Both the position numbers and the translations under genes were made by a program. Below are positions 18,901-27,089 of a DNA stretch of 42,248 nucleotides, in pieces. The DNA is from Verrucomicrobiota bacterium (GTDB lineage: Bacteria; Verrucomicrobiota; Verrucomicrobiia; Limisphaerales; CAIMTB01), in contig CAUJJW010000041.1 in NCBI GenBank assembly GCA_963205105.1, positions 1 through 42,248 of the forward strand, read 5' to 3'. Position 1 is the first letter of the stretch, and each line of letters opens with the position of its first letter. A model generated the notes under the pieces. The model was not told the origin of the DNA. It saw only the letters and a program-made list of their open reading frames with translations, and ran no database searches.

Positions 18901-19131
18901 CGCGCCGTGGGCCTGACCAACCAATTCGTCGCCGTCGCCGGAAGCGGCAAGAGCCGGGTGGTGCGTGAGAATGGCGAGAAGGTTCGCGACCTTCCCAGCG
19001 CCTCGTCGTTCTTCCAGGCTCTGGCCACCCCGCGTGACGGAACCTGGGCCGCCGTGGCCGCCGACGACGGTGTTCTCCGCATCTGGGATATCGAAGCCGG
19101 CAAGGAACGTTTCGCCCTGCCGCCCCCCTGA
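15910..19131 (+). CDS. WD40 and c-haem protein with long internal coiled coil
   Basis: A 1073-residue protein. A hydrophobic segment at about residues 30-48 ([13 protein letters not shown]) suggests export. A PSCyt1-type domain follows, starting [19 protein letters not shown] with haem motif Cys74-Leu-Ala-Cys77-His78 and the later [12 protein letters not shown]40 repeats occupy about 130-470, an Ala/Glu/Lys/Gln-rich coiled coil about 480-765, and a second set of WD40 repeats the C-terminus ([51 protein letters not shown]). The coiled coil thus splits the propeller region. The start is fixed by the ATGA overlap with the upstream gene, and the stop lies 4 bases before the enolase-superfamily gene. 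A scaffold holding the DUF1501/DUF1549 system together is plausible but unproven. Confidence 0.88.
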   Translation: MTPSKLPDPSLQPVSHPTSAPRSPSASPTAAAGWLLALSTLAAASATPLPVADLRRDAAVDFEKEVLPILQRNCLACHNQTRAKADLVLENPASIAKGGASGPAVVHGKPDESLVFTSSAHRVDDLVMPPVGNKSNAENLTPEELGLLRLWIQQGAQGEVRAARALVWQAIPDSWNSSYAVAVDRDAQLVACARANRVQLYDARTGRPAGRLEDPELHGAAQRDIVSALAFSPTEDLLATAGYQEVRLWRRRAPATRELFRSEPGNPWTAATISNDRATVALVTGSGDVEVRRTDTGAAVASWPAITTSPALISLSPDATRVAVIGSSGTLRVLSVTGLAPTFDQPLGADPAALAWFDGGRGLATVSRGAKTIQTWRFPERPESPQLVPGRNLAAHEASVTCLASDTSGALVSGADDGTVLRWPVEGEAAPASLRCAGPVACLQPTTTPTRLIASLAQGGSAVLEFGTQPAMTHALNGDPRRAVAVAEEEQDLGLARLELSFAEKSIQDIEAEAKKATDTLTKAREKKETQAKALAEKQQSLTQQQQTETAATQERDALTAELQKATDAFAAAEKSAAEARVAAQDAAERSFATRLAAEQADRLKTDLERIVQSVAGRPDEPSLTKAREASDAANADAASKTRLTGEARTRAEKALEELATRSFAAGQSKAVADRANADLPPRKKQAEEKIAAAKKAIADLQPQLEKARIALDGGEKDIQIAEQSADRIAQSLQQAKDAAETARRRIAESETRLKERQNLAGEASRQPHPLAHPTPSGTSLITWNPQGSAIAWDLATGTATFAFQTSDQPPLALLALEDHTALVVRHDGVSRVDFTPRWERHRTIGGGTNTPASGPQALVDRVNALAFSPDGSLLATGGGEPSRSGELKLWSTADGTLARDLGSVHSDCVLAVAFSPRGDRLATGGADRFARITEVGTGKLLRSLEGHTHHVMAVAWLAHGGVLASAGAEGVVKIWNAQTGDRLKNVDSFGKEVTGLRAVGLTNQFVAVAGSGKSRVVRENGEKVRDLPSASSFFQALATPRDGTWAAVAADDGVLRIWDIEAGKERFALPPP

Positions 19132-19135
19132 ATTC

Positions 19136-20239
19136 ATGAAAATCCAACGCATCCTCGCCTACCGCGTCGAACTTCCACTCCATGAAGTGACCTACAAATG
19201 GAGCGGCGGAAAATCCGTCACCGTCTTCGACAGCACCATCATCCGGGTGGAAACCGATACCGGACTGGCCGGGCACGGAGAAGTGTGTCCCCTCGGTCCC
19301 TTCTACCTGCCGGCCTACGCCGATGGCGTCCGAGCCGGCCTGAAGGAACTGGGGCCGCATCTGCTGGGTGAAGATCCCTGCCAACTCACCCGGTTGAATC
19401 GCCGCATGGACGCTGCACTCAAAGGGCATCCGTATGTGAAAAGCGGCATCGATATCGCCTGCTGGGACATTCTCGGGCAGGCAACAGGAATGCCCGTTTG
19501 CGAACTTCTGGGAGGTCGATATACCGAGGATGTGCCGCTTTACCGCGCCATTTCCCAGGAAAGCCCGGAAGCCATGGCTGCCAAAGTCGCCGGTTACCGA
19601 GCCGAAGGCTACCGGCGGTTCCAACTCAAGGTGGGCGGCGACCCGGATGTCGACATCCAGCGCATCCAAGCGGTCTCCGCGAAGTTGCAGTCCGGCGACC
19701 GCCTGGTCGCCGACGCCAACACCGGCTGGGTGCAGCATGAGGCGGTTCGCATCGCCAAGGCCGTGCGCGACATCGATGTGTACATCGAACAACCCTGTCT
19801 CACGTATGAGGAGTGCCTCGCGGTGCGAAGGCAAACCCCGCACCCGTTCGTGCTCGATGAGAACATCGACGACCTCGCGATTCTGTTGCGGGCAAAGTCC
19901 GACCTCGCGATGGACGTGGTGAACCTGAAGATCAGCAAGCTCGGCGGGCTCACCCGCATCCGTCAGGCGCGCGACCTCTGCGTCTCGATGGGGATCGCCA
20001 TGACGCTGGAGGACAGCTGGGGCGGCGACATCGCGACAGCCGCCATCGCGCACCTGGCCCAAAGCACGCCGTCGGAGTTCCTCTTCACGACGACCGACTT
20101 CAATAGCTACGTCACCGTCAGCACGGCGGACGGCGCGCCCCAGCGCGTGAATGGCCGCATGGCGGCCTCACGAGAACCCGGTCTGGGAATCCGCCCCCGT
20201 ATGGAGGTCCTTGGCGAACCGATCGTCCGCGTTGCTTAG
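19136..20239 (+). CDS. Enolase-superfamily (mandelate racemase/MLE subgroup) enzyme
   Basis: A 367-residue cytoplasmic enzyme of full family length, with an N-terminal capping domain and a C-terminal barrel. Likely catalytic and metal residues: Lys165 in FQLKVGG, Asp193 in VADANTGW, Glu219 in YIEQP, Asp241/Glu242 in VLDENI, and Lys265 in NLKISKLGG. This gives Mg-dependent proton abstraction alpha to a carboxylate. The text [20 protein letters not shown] and the two-lysine pattern recall cis-3-hydroxyproline dehydratase and hydroxyproline-betaine epimerase relatives; that substrate is only a suggestion. ATG 19136 lies 4 bases after the WD40/c-haem stop and gives the standard [15 protein letters not shown] start; the frame is open upstream to 18965 but inside the neighbour. 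It may process something released or bound by the exported module. Confidence 0.9.
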   Translation: MKIQRILAYRVELPLHEVTYKWSGGKSVTVFDSTIIRVETDTGLAGHGEVCPLGPFYLPAYADGVRAGLKELGPHLLGEDPCQLTRLNRRMDAALKGHPYVKSGIDIACWDILGQATGMPVCELLGGRYTEDVPLYRAISQESPEAMAAKVAGYRAEGYRRFQLKVGGDPDVDIQRIQAVSAKLQSGDRLVADANTGWVQHEAVRIAKAVRDIDVYIEQPCLTYEECLAVRRQTPHPFVLDENIDDLAILLRAKSDLAMDVVNLKISKLGGLTRIRQARDLCVSMGIAMTLEDSWGGDIATAAIAHLAQSTPSEFLFTTTDFNSYVTVSTADGAPQRVNGRMAASREPGLGIRPRMEVLGEPIVRVA

Positions 20240-20284
20240 CCCAATCCACGGCGCGCGGTGAAACCGCGTCGCCGTGGCGGAAAA

Positions 20285-20418
20285 CTTCCCATGAACCGTG
20301 CGTCTGTAGCGGCGGGCGTCCCGCCTGCCGTAGAGGGGGGCGTCCCGCCCCCCGGAGTCCCTCCAGGTTCAAGGTCCGTGAGCAGTTCGGTATCGAACAG
20401 GGCGCTTCCCAAGCAGCG
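20285..20418 (+). repeat. Dispersed repeat element, copy B
   Basis: Shares with copy A (10532-10680) the ordered blocks CTTCCCATGAACCG, GTAGCGGCGGGCGTC, GCCTGCCGTAGAGGGGGGCGT, CCGCCCCCCGG and GCTTCCCAAGCA/CTTCCCAAGCA. Inner palindromes are GGCGGG/CCCGCC with loop CGT and GGGGGGC/GCCCCCC with loop GTCCC. It ends two bases before the stop codon of the converging RNase gene, so it might act as a bidirectional terminator, though no T-run is present. Confidence 0.8.
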
Positions 20419-20420
20419 GA

Positions 20421-22442
20421 TCAACCCACGCTGATCATCTCGTCGTTCGAAACGGCGTTGATGATCTTGAAGTGCTCGGCATGCATGCCCGGGTCGGGCC
20501 GGAACGAGATCTTGCCGAAGAACTTCTTCTCCAGCTCGATGATGAACTTCTCGTCGTCGCGTCGCATCCGATCGTACACCGTCGGGTGCACCACAATGCG
20601 CAGCTGAAAGTCCGATTCGTCCCGGGGCCGTTTCCGCAGGATCTCCACCAGCTTGCGCTGGATCTCGACGCTCATCGTCTCGGCGCTCTTCACCCGGCCA
20701 CGACCGCGGCAGTACGGGCAATCGTCGTAGACCGATGACTGCACGCTTTCGGTCTGCCGCTGACGGGTCATCTCCAGCAGCCCCAGCGGTGAGATCGGCA
20801 GCAGATGCGTCTTGGCCTTGTCGCGTCGGACCGCGTCGCGCAGCCGGTTGAACACCGCGCGCTGATCCTTCGGGTGCCGCATGTCGATGAAGTCGAGAAT
20901 GATCAGCCCGCCGACGTTGCGCAGGCGCAGTTGGCGGGCGATTTCATCCGCCGCCTCGAGATTCACCTGAAGGATGGTCGAATCGAGATCCTTGCCGGAC
21001 TTGTGCTTGCCGGTGTTGACGTCGATGGCGACCAGCGCCTCGGTCTCGTCGATGACGATGTAGCCGCCGCTCTTGAGGTGGACCGTCCGCTGGAACGTCG
21101 ACTCCAGCTGCTTGGAGATGTTGAACCGGTCGAAGATCGGCTGCGGCTCATTGTACGCCTTCACCTTGTTCTCCGAACGACGCGAGATCCGCGAGATCAT
21201 CTCCTTGATCCGTTCGAACTGGCGGAAGTCGTCGACGAGAATCCGGTCGACGTCCTCGGTGAGGAAGTCGCGCACGGTGCGGGCCACCAGATCGGGTTCC
21301 TCGAACACGCAGGTGGCGGCACCCTGCTTTTGAATGCGTTCCTGGATGGAACGCCATTCGGCGAGCAGCAAGGCGAGGTCCCTCACGAAATAGCGCGCCT
21401 GCTTGCCTTCACCGGCGGTACGCATCACCACGCCCATGCCCTCGGGAATGGAAAGTTCACGCAGGATGCGCTTCAGCCGCTGCCGTTCCTCGGGGTCCTC
21501 GATCTTCCGCGAAATGCCCGACTGATCCGAGTTGGGCAGCAGGACCAGGTAGCGCCCGGGGAGGGAGAGGTTGGTGGTGATCCGGGGACCCTTGGTGCCG
21601 ATCGGGCCCTTGGTGACCTGGACGATGATCTCGCTGCCGGCGGGGTACAGGCGCGGCACGTCCTTCTGGGTGATCTTGGGCCGCTCCCGTTTCCGACCAT
21701 CGCGCTCCACCACCTCGACGTTGCTGTCGAACTGGCTTGGGACGATGTCCCAGTAATGCAGGAATGCATTGCGCTCGAAGCCGATGTCGACGAACGCCGC
21801 CTTGAGGCCATCCTCCAGATTGCGAACCCTGCCTTTGAAAATGCTGCCCACCAGGCGTTCTTCATTGGTGCGCTCAATGGTGAACTCGTCCAGGCGCCCT
21901 TCCTGCAGCACGGCGACACGGATTTCCAGCGACTCGGAGTTGATGATGATCTCCTTGCCACTGGGCTTCTTGGGGCGCAGCAACCGGGCCACCTTCTCCA
22001 CCATTTTGCGGGCCGCAGTCTTGATGGAATCCATCAGGCTCTTCGGCTTGGCGTCCTCGGCGGCCGCCTGCTCGGCGGCGGCAGCGGCGGCTTCGACATC
22101 GGCGGAGGGAGACGCGCCCACGGCAGCGGTCCCCGCAGAAGTGCCCTCCGCGGGAGCCGTCGGGGTCGCCGGTGTCCCAGGCTCCAGGGCGACCGTTCCG
22201 GGCGGCACCGTACCGCCAGCGGCATCCACCTGCGCTTCGGTGCGTTCGATTTCGGCCTCGTACCGCTTGGTGTTGAAGACGTTCTCCGTGCCACCGGTTT
22301 CCGCGGCCTGGCGCGCTTCCTGGGCGGCCCGCTCGGCCTTCGGGGAGGTGGCATGCTGCTGCTGATGGATGCCCCCTTCGGGGCGAAAACGCATGCCGCC
22401 CCTTCGGCGGCCATGGGATCTTCGTTCGTTGCGTTCGCTCAT
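20421..22442 (-). CDS. rng: Ribonuclease E/G family endoribonuclease
   Basis: A 673-residue RNase E/G. After an N-terminal extension of about 165 residues rich in Ala, Pro, Glu and Arg, the catalytic core begins KEIIINSESLEIRVAVLQ. The S1 RNA-binding domain includes GSIFKGRVRNLEDGLKAAFV and is followed by the 5'-sensor region. Catalytic aspartates are Asp474 (VAIDVNTGK) and Asp517 (IILDFIDM), 43 residues apart as in E. coli RNase E (303/346). The zinc-link is Cys575-Pro-Tyr-Cys578. No long C-terminal degradosome scaffold exists, so it is RNase G-like at that end, with the extra tail placed N-terminally. ATG 22442 is 2 bases past the rodA stop, with GGAG at 22455-22458. It probably processes rRNA and mRNA; sitting last in the rod operon it may be co-expressed with elongation genes. 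Confidence 0.93.
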   Translation of the reverse strand: MSERNERRSHGRRRGGMRFRPEGGIHQQQHATSPKAERAAQEARQAAETGGTENVFNTKRYEAEIERTEAQVDAAGGTVPPGTVALEPGTPATPTAPAEGTSAGTAAVGASPSADVEAAAAAAEQAAAEDAKPKSLMDSIKTAARKMVEKVARLLRPKKPSGKEIIINSESLEIRVAVLQEGRLDEFTIERTNEERLVGSIFKGRVRNLEDGLKAAFVDIGFERNAFLHYWDIVPSQFDSNVEVVERDGRKRERPKITQKDVPRLYPAGSEIIVQVTKGPIGTKGPRITTNLSLPGRYLVLLPNSDQSGISRKIEDPEERQRLKRILRELSIPEGMGVVMRTAGEGKQARYFVRDLALLLAEWRSIQERIQKQGAATCVFEEPDLVARTVRDFLTEDVDRILVDDFRQFERIKEMISRISRRSENKVKAYNEPQPIFDRFNISKQLESTFQRTVHLKSGGYIVIDETEALVAIDVNTGKHKSGKDLDSTILQVNLEAADEIARQLRLRNVGGLIILDFIDMRHPKDQRAVFNRLRDAVRRDKAKTHLLPISPLGLLEMTRQRQTESVQSSVYDDCPYCRGRGRVKSAETMSVEIQRKLVEILRKRPRDESDFQLRIVVHPTVYDRMRRDDEKFIIELEKKFFGKISFRPDPGMHAEHFKIINAVSNDEMISVG

Positions 22443-22444
22443 GG

Positions 22445-23623
22445 TCAATAGGATCTCCGGTAGAGGTGGACGTTCTGTAAAATACCCAAGGCGAGCAGCG
22501 CACACACAGCCGCTGACCCGCCGTAACTGAGAAGTGGGAGAGGAATGCCCGTCACGGGCACCAAGCCGATGTTCATACCGACGTTGATGAAGACGTGGGC
22601 AAACCACAGGGAAATGACCCCGACGGCAATAAGCCGCCCCAGTCGATCCCGTGCCTGACCCGCGATCATCAAACCACTGAAGAGAATCACCGTGTACAAA
22701 CCCACGACGGTGACACTCCCGATGAAGCCGCTCTCCTCGGCAATCACCGAAAAAATGAAGTCGTTGTGCGCCCCGAGGCGCGGCAGATAGCCCAGCGTGT
22801 TCTGCGTGCCCTGGCGCCAGCCCTTCCCGGCCAATCCACCCGAGCCCACCGAAATCAGCGCCTGCTGCACATTCCATCCCTTGTGGCGCTGCAACTCCCG
22901 GTAGTACGCCTTCTGCTCGGGCGTCGCATTCGCGGGCACAAAATCCTTGCCGAAATAGACCATCAGCCGGTGCCGCTGATAGTCCTTGAGCTTGATCAAC
23001 CGCCAGTTCTCCGGCGCGAACAGCACGTCCGCCACCAGCAACCCGCCAATCACCGCCCCCACCCCCATGATCTTCGCCAGGATCGAAGCCGGAACACCCG
23101 CCACAAACATCATCGCCAGCATCATCGGCAACAGAACCAGCGACGACCCAAGATCCGGCTCCTTCAGAATCAGCATGAAGGGCAGCAGAACGATGGCCAT
23201 GGACTTGAACACCACATTCGTCAGCCGAAGCTCCTCGATCGGTCGACTCAGGAACTGTGCCAGCGCAAACAGCACCGCCAGTTTGGCAAATTCCGAGGGC
23301 TGCAGTTGCAGCGGTCCCAGATCAATCCACCGCCGCGCACCATTCCGCGACACCCCAAACACCATCACCGCCAGCAACAGCACGATGGAACCCCAGTATC
23401 CCACCCACGCCCATCGGGCGAGCACGTGGTAGTCCACGAAACACAGCAGCACCGCCGCCGTCAGGCCCACCCCAAACCAGATCACCTGCTTCATGGTGGT
23501 GCTCGTGTCGCCGAGGGTCGAGCTGTGCACAAAACACAGGCCGACCGCCATCAGCAAAAACGCCGCCCCCAAAAGCGCCCAGGCCACACGCGCCGGTCGG
23601 AGACTGAATTCTGCCCCCTTCAC
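22445..23623 (-). CDS. rodA: RodA, SEDS peptidoglycan glycosyltransferase
   Basis: A 392-residue integral membrane SEDS protein that polymerises lipid II during cell elongation, with PBP2 as transpeptidase partner. Many membrane helices are visible. Family signatures include GARRWIDLGPLQLQPSEFAK, LILKEPDLGSSLVLLP, GLAGKGWRQGTQ, LGAHNDFIFSVIAEESGF, and the C-terminal GIPLPLLSYGGSA. The start is GTG 23623: it overlaps the mrdA stop as GTGA and has GGGAGG at 23631-23636 seven bases upstream; the frame runs further upstream but only inside mrdA. It lies between mrdA and the RNase E/G gene, within a coupled mre-mrd series. Confidence 0.95.
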   Translation of the reverse strand: MKGAEFSLRPARVAWALLGAAFLLMAVGLCFVHSSTLGDTSTTMKQVIWFGVGLTAAVLLCFVDYHVLARWAWVGYWGSIVLLLAVMVFGVSRNGARRWIDLGPLQLQPSEFAKLAVLFALAQFLSRPIEELRLTNVVFKSMAIVLLPFMLILKEPDLGSSLVLLPMMLAMMFVAGVPASILAKIMGVGAVIGGLLVADVLFAPENWRLIKLKDYQRHRLMVYFGKDFVPANATPEQKAYYRELQRHKGWNVQQALISVGSGGLAGKGWRQGTQNTLGYLPRLGAHNDFIFSVIAEESGFIGSVTVVGLYTVILFSGLMIAGQARDRLGRLIAVGVISLWFAHVFINVGMNIGLVPVTGIPLPLLSYGGSAAVCALLALGILQNVHLYRRSY

Positions 23624-25659
23624 GGCGACACCTCCCTGCCAGCCGCCAGCCCGGCATAAAGCCCTGCAGGCGTGGGCAACGGTTTCGAGGCCGACCGCGG
23701 CGCCGCGGTCCCTTGGTCCTCGGCCGGGGGACGCCCCGCGCCTTCGCGTTGTTGAATCGCTTGAAAAATCTGCCTCGCCACCGGAGCACACGTCCGACCG
23801 CCCGAGCCACCGCTTTCCACCACCACCACCACCGCGTAACGCGGGGATTCAAACGGCGCGAACGCCACAAACCAGGTGATCTTGTCCACCAGCACCCGCC
23901 CTTGCTTGACCTCGGCCGTCCCGGTCTTCCCGCACACCCGCATGCCCGGAAGTGCCGCTTCCCGGCCCGTTCCCTCGTCTTCCTCCACATCCGCCAGCAT
24001 CGCCTCGCGAACCCGCTGCAGATGCCGCGCCTGAATGCCCACCTCGGAGCGGATCTGAGGCGCAAACGACTGCGGCTTTTCGTCCCCCTGGCCCCCGATC
24101 CCCAACACGAGCCGGGGTTCCAGGACCTTGCCACCATTGGCCACCGCCGCCGTCATCACCGCCATCTGCAGCGGCGTCACCGCCACCGCCCCCTGCCCGA
24201 TGCTCAACAACGCCGTGTCGCCTTCCGTCCAGGGGTCCCCACGAGCCCGCAACCGCTCCAGGTTCTCCGCGTCCGGCAGAAAGCCCCGCACTTCCGTGCC
24301 CAGCGGATACCCGTTCTTCTCTCCCAATCCGAATTGTTGGGCGACCGCCACAATCCGCTCACGACCCACCTTGATCCCATGGTCGATGAAGTAGGCGTTG
24401 CTCGATCGTTTGAATGCCCGCTTGAAATCGTAAAACCCTGCCGGGGCGGTGTCCTTGATCGGCGGCGAGCGGCCCCCCATCGGCCAGTACCCGAGGTACT
24501 CGTGTGACTCGAGCGGGTCCATCACCCCGGCTTCCAATGCCGCCAATCCCACAATCACCTTGAAGATCGACCCCGGAGCGTACGCCCCGGAAACCGCCCG
24601 GTTCATCTGCGGACGCAGTTTACCGTCATTGAGCTCCTGGAACTCCTCCGGCGACATGCGCCCCAGGAAACTGTTCGGATCAAACGCAGGCGCCGAGACC
24701 AGCGCCAGCAGGTCGCCGTTCCGCACATCCATCACCACCACCGCCCCGCGCGTCGCCGAACCCGCGATCCGCGAGAGCGCCCGCTCTGAAGCCAGTTGGA
24801 TGGGAACGTCGATGGTCAACTGGACGTCCCGTCCCAGTTCGGTCGGGTGGAGGTACCATTCCTCGTGCCGGTAACCCTGGCTGTTCACCCGCAGCGCTTT
24901 CACTCCCGCCCGTCCCCGCAAGGCTTCGTCGAACTTGGACTCGACCCCCGCCACCCCCTGGTAGTCCTTCAACCGATAGCGAAAGATCAACAGGTCCGGG
25001 TCGTTGTCGGCCTCATCAGACCGCTGCAAATGTCCGAGCACATGCCCCGCCAGACGTCCGAACGGATAACTCCGCACCGCTTGAACCTCGAGGTCGATGC
25101 CCGGAACCCCCCGGCAACGCTCGAAAAAGAGCGCCATCTGCGAGGAATCGAGGTTGTCCACGATCGGCAGCGGCAACGCCAAAGCCTGCCGATAATGGCG
25201 AAGAAAACCGTCCTGGCTCACCGATAACGGCACGCCCAGCCCCGAGGACACCGTCATGATGGTATTGCTGTAGACGTTCAACCGGGCCTGCTCCTGCAAC
25301 TGAAGGCGTTCCGCCAGCGTGAATTTTCCACTCTCACGCTGCGCCCTGGCCTCGCGCAGAACACGATTCGTGTATTCATGCACGAAGGACGGGCGCAGTT
25401 CCTCCAGGTACAGATTCACGTCGTAGCTCGGACGATTCTCAGCCAGGGCAAAACCGTTCCGATCCAGAATCTTCCCACGCACCGCCGGCACCCGAACCAG
25501 ACGCACCGACTGGGCTTCTTCCGACCGGGTGTAACGCCCCGCGGCCATCACTTGCAGCCGCCAAAGCCCGGCCGTGAGAATGGCAATTCCCACCAGCACA
25601 ACGACGGCCACCACTCGGAGCCTCGCGTCATCCCTGCGCAGTTGGTCGACGATCAGCAT
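23620..25659 (-). CDS. mrdA: Penicillin-binding protein 2 (elongation transpeptidase)
   Basis: A 679-residue class B PBP, the D,D-transpeptidase of the elongasome, anchored by an N-terminal helix (about residues 15-35). The PBP dimerisation region (VRGKILDRNGFALAENRPSY) is followed by the transpeptidase domain with all three penicillin-binding motifs: Ser364-Ile-Phe-Lys367 (APGSIFK), Ser419-Ser-Asn421 (KRSSNAYF) and Lys578-Thr-Gly580 (CGKTGTAE). Length and order match PBP2. ATG 25659 is 3 bases after the mreD stop and preceded by GGGGGAGG. Its stop overlaps the rodA start. It works with RodA, guided by MreBCD. Confidence 0.95.
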   Translation of the reverse strand: MLIVDQLRRDDARLRVVAVVVLVGIAILTAGLWRLQVMAAGRYTRSEEAQSVRLVRVPAVRGKILDRNGFALAENRPSYDVNLYLEELRPSFVHEYTNRVLREARAQRESGKFTLAERLQLQEQARLNVYSNTIMTVSSGLGVPLSVSQDGFLRHYRQALALPLPIVDNLDSSQMALFFERCRGVPGIDLEVQAVRSYPFGRLAGHVLGHLQRSDEADNDPDLLIFRYRLKDYQGVAGVESKFDEALRGRAGVKALRVNSQGYRHEEWYLHPTELGRDVQLTIDVPIQLASERALSRIAGSATRGAVVVMDVRNGDLLALVSAPAFDPNSFLGRMSPEEFQELNDGKLRPQMNRAVSGAYAPGSIFKVIVGLAALEAGVMDPLESHEYLGYWPMGGRSPPIKDTAPAGFYDFKRAFKRSSNAYFIDHGIKVGRERIVAVAQQFGLGEKNGYPLGTEVRGFLPDAENLERLRARGDPWTEGDTALLSIGQGAVAVTPLQMAVMTAAVANGGKVLEPRLVLGIGGQGDEKPQSFAPQIRSEVGIQARHLQRVREAMLADVEEDEGTGREAALPGMRVCGKTGTAEVKQGRVLVDKITWFVAFAPFESPRYAVVVVVESGGSGGRTCAPVARQIFQAIQQREGAGRPPAEDQGTAAPRSASKPLPTPAGLYAGLAAGREVSP
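23631..23636 (-). promoter_or_regulatory. Ribosome-binding site deciding the rodA GTG start
   Basis: GGGAGG on the minus strand lies seven bases before GTG 23623, inside the end of mrdA. It supports the GTG start and re-initiation after the overlapping TGA. Confidence 0.75.
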
Positions 25660-25662
25660 GGA

Positions 25663-26277
25663 TTAAAACCTCCCCCGCTTGATCTCGCGATCCATCCGGT
25701 TCGCCGCCACTGCCACCGGCCGATAGTTGAACGTCGAATCGATCCATCCGAAAAACCGGAAGACCACCGGCGTCGCCATCGCCCCGCCCACCACCAGCAA
25801 CAGGCATTGCCAGAGCAGGCGCACCCCAAAATCCGGTCCCCCTTCGCCACCGAGACGATAGTCCGCCTGATACAACGGAGGGATGGGCCCGGTCGCCACC
25901 AGCGGACCAAAAACCCACAGCAAGGTGAGTGAAAGCAAGGTCACCAGCAGAGTCGCCACCGCCCCCAGGGAGGCTTGCGTCCATGCTGAATCCTGAAGCA
26001 CCAGATCCCGACGCCGGTGCAGCAACACTCCCAGAACCGTCAGGGGCAGCACCGACAAGCCATAGGGTCCCGAAGAAAGCGCGTCGTAAGCCAGGCCCGC
26101 CATCACCGCCACACCCGCCGTCGTCGCCAGACTGGCGTTGAAGGCGGCATAAACCACCAGCGCCGGCAGAATATCCGGCTGCACGCCCAACCCCAGCCGG
26201 GCACTCCAGGGTGCGGCCTGGAAAAACGCAGCAACCCACGTCACCAGTAGGAGGGAGATGGGGTGGACCCAGTTCAT
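25663..26277 (-). CDS. mreD: Rod shape-determining protein MreD
   Basis: A 204-residue inner-membrane protein with about five or six hydrophobic helices (NWVHPISLLLVTWVAAFFQ at the start, then AGVAVMAGLAYDALSSGPYG, LPLTVLGVLLHRRRD, TLLVTLLSLTLLWVFGP, LLWQCLLLVVGGAMATP). MreD is poorly conserved in sequence; the call rests on topology, length and position between mreC and mrdA. ATG 26277 overlaps the mreC stop as ATGA (26274-26277) and is preferred over the upstream ATG at 26292. MreD links MreC and MreB to the RodA/PBP2 synthase. Confidence 0.9.
   Translation of the reverse strand: MNWVHPISLLLVTWVAAFFQAAPWSARLGLGVQPDILPALVVYAAFNASLATTAGVAVMAGLAYDALSSGPYGLSVLPLTVLGVLLHRRRDLVLQDSAWTQASLGAVATLLVTLLSLTLLWVFGPLVATGPIPPLYQADYRLGGEGGPDFGVRLLWQCLLLVVGGAMATPVVFRFFGWIDSTFNYRPVAVAANRMDREIKRGRF
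25669..25676 (-). promoter_or_regulatory. Strong ribosome-binding site for mrdA
   Basis: GGGGGAGG on the minus strand, nine bases before ATG 25659 and within the last codons of mreD. It is one of the clearest Shine-Dalgarno sequences in a window where most starts lack one. Confidence 0.75.
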
Positions 26278-27080
26278 GGCAGTTTCACCCACACGTGGTC
26301 GATCCCCGCCAGATTCACCGCCAACCGAACCCGGGCTTCCACATAGATTCCGGCTTCCACCATCCGCGAATCGATCACTTCACCGACGGTGATGCCCGCC
26401 GGATAAATGCCTCCCTGACCGCTGGTGATCACGCGTTGACCGGGTCGAACCACCGCATCCCGGGAGAGATAGGACAAATCGACCACCGTGCCGCGGAAGT
26501 CGCCGGCCGAAGCACCGCGCACCACCCCCGAGTCCCGGGTGTCGGCGAGAGCGGCGGAGACCGGGCAGTTGGGATCTCCGACCAACACCACGCGGCAGGT
26601 ACGACTCCCCACTTCGGCCACCCGACCGACGAGTCCTTCGGGAGCGAGCACAGCGAGGTTGGTGAGGACGCCGTCCTGGGCGCCGATATCCAGATGCACG
26701 GCCTGCCACCAACTGGCAGGGTCCCGACCGATCACCCGGGCGGCCTTGAGTTTCCAACGGTTCCGGGCGGGATACCCCACCATCTGTCGAAGCCGATCAT
26801 TCTCCCGCTCAGCGACCTGGGATTCGGTGAGGGCGGCTCGCAGGTTTCGGGTTTGTTCCTCGAGTTCGCGAATCCGGGAATCAAGAACGGAACGCGGGGT
26901 GAGGGCGGCACCGGCCCGTTCGCCCACGGCCTGAGCGGTGCCCGCCAGGCCGAACAGCGGGAGAAACAAGCCGCCAGCGGCCAGTCGGACCCTGGAACGG
27001 ACGGAAGCCGGCAGCGCCAGTAGCACGAGCACCGCCAGGCTGACGACCAGTAAGAGGACGAAATGGGGTTTGCGCAGCAT
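26274..27080 (-). CDS. mreC: Rod shape-determining protein MreC
   Basis: A 268-residue protein with one N-terminal membrane helix (FVLLLVVSLAVLVLLALP), a periplasmic coiled coil (about residues 65-100, SRIRELEEQTRNLRAALTES) and a two-lobed beta domain. Typical MreC text: LKAARVIGRDPASWWQAVHLD, GLVGRVAEVG, CRVVLVGDPNCPVSA, VRPGQRVITSGQGGIYPAGI and VGEV. It sits 9 bases after mreB and overlaps mreD. It activates and organises PBP2 in the elongasome. Confidence 0.95.
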   Translation of the reverse strand: MLRKPHFVLLLVVSLAVLVLLALPASVRSRVRLAAGGLFLPLFGLAGTAQAVGERAGAALTPRSVLDSRIRELEEQTRNLRAALTESQVAERENDRLRQMVGYPARNRWKLKAARVIGRDPASWWQAVHLDIGAQDGVLTNLAVLAPEGLVGRVAEVGSRTCRVVLVGDPNCPVSAALADTRDSGVVRGASAGDFRGTVVDLSYLSRDAVVRPGQRVITSGQGGIYPAGITVGEVIDSRMVEAGIYVEARVRLAVNLAGIDHVWVKLP

Positions 27081-27089
27081 CCCAGCCCG

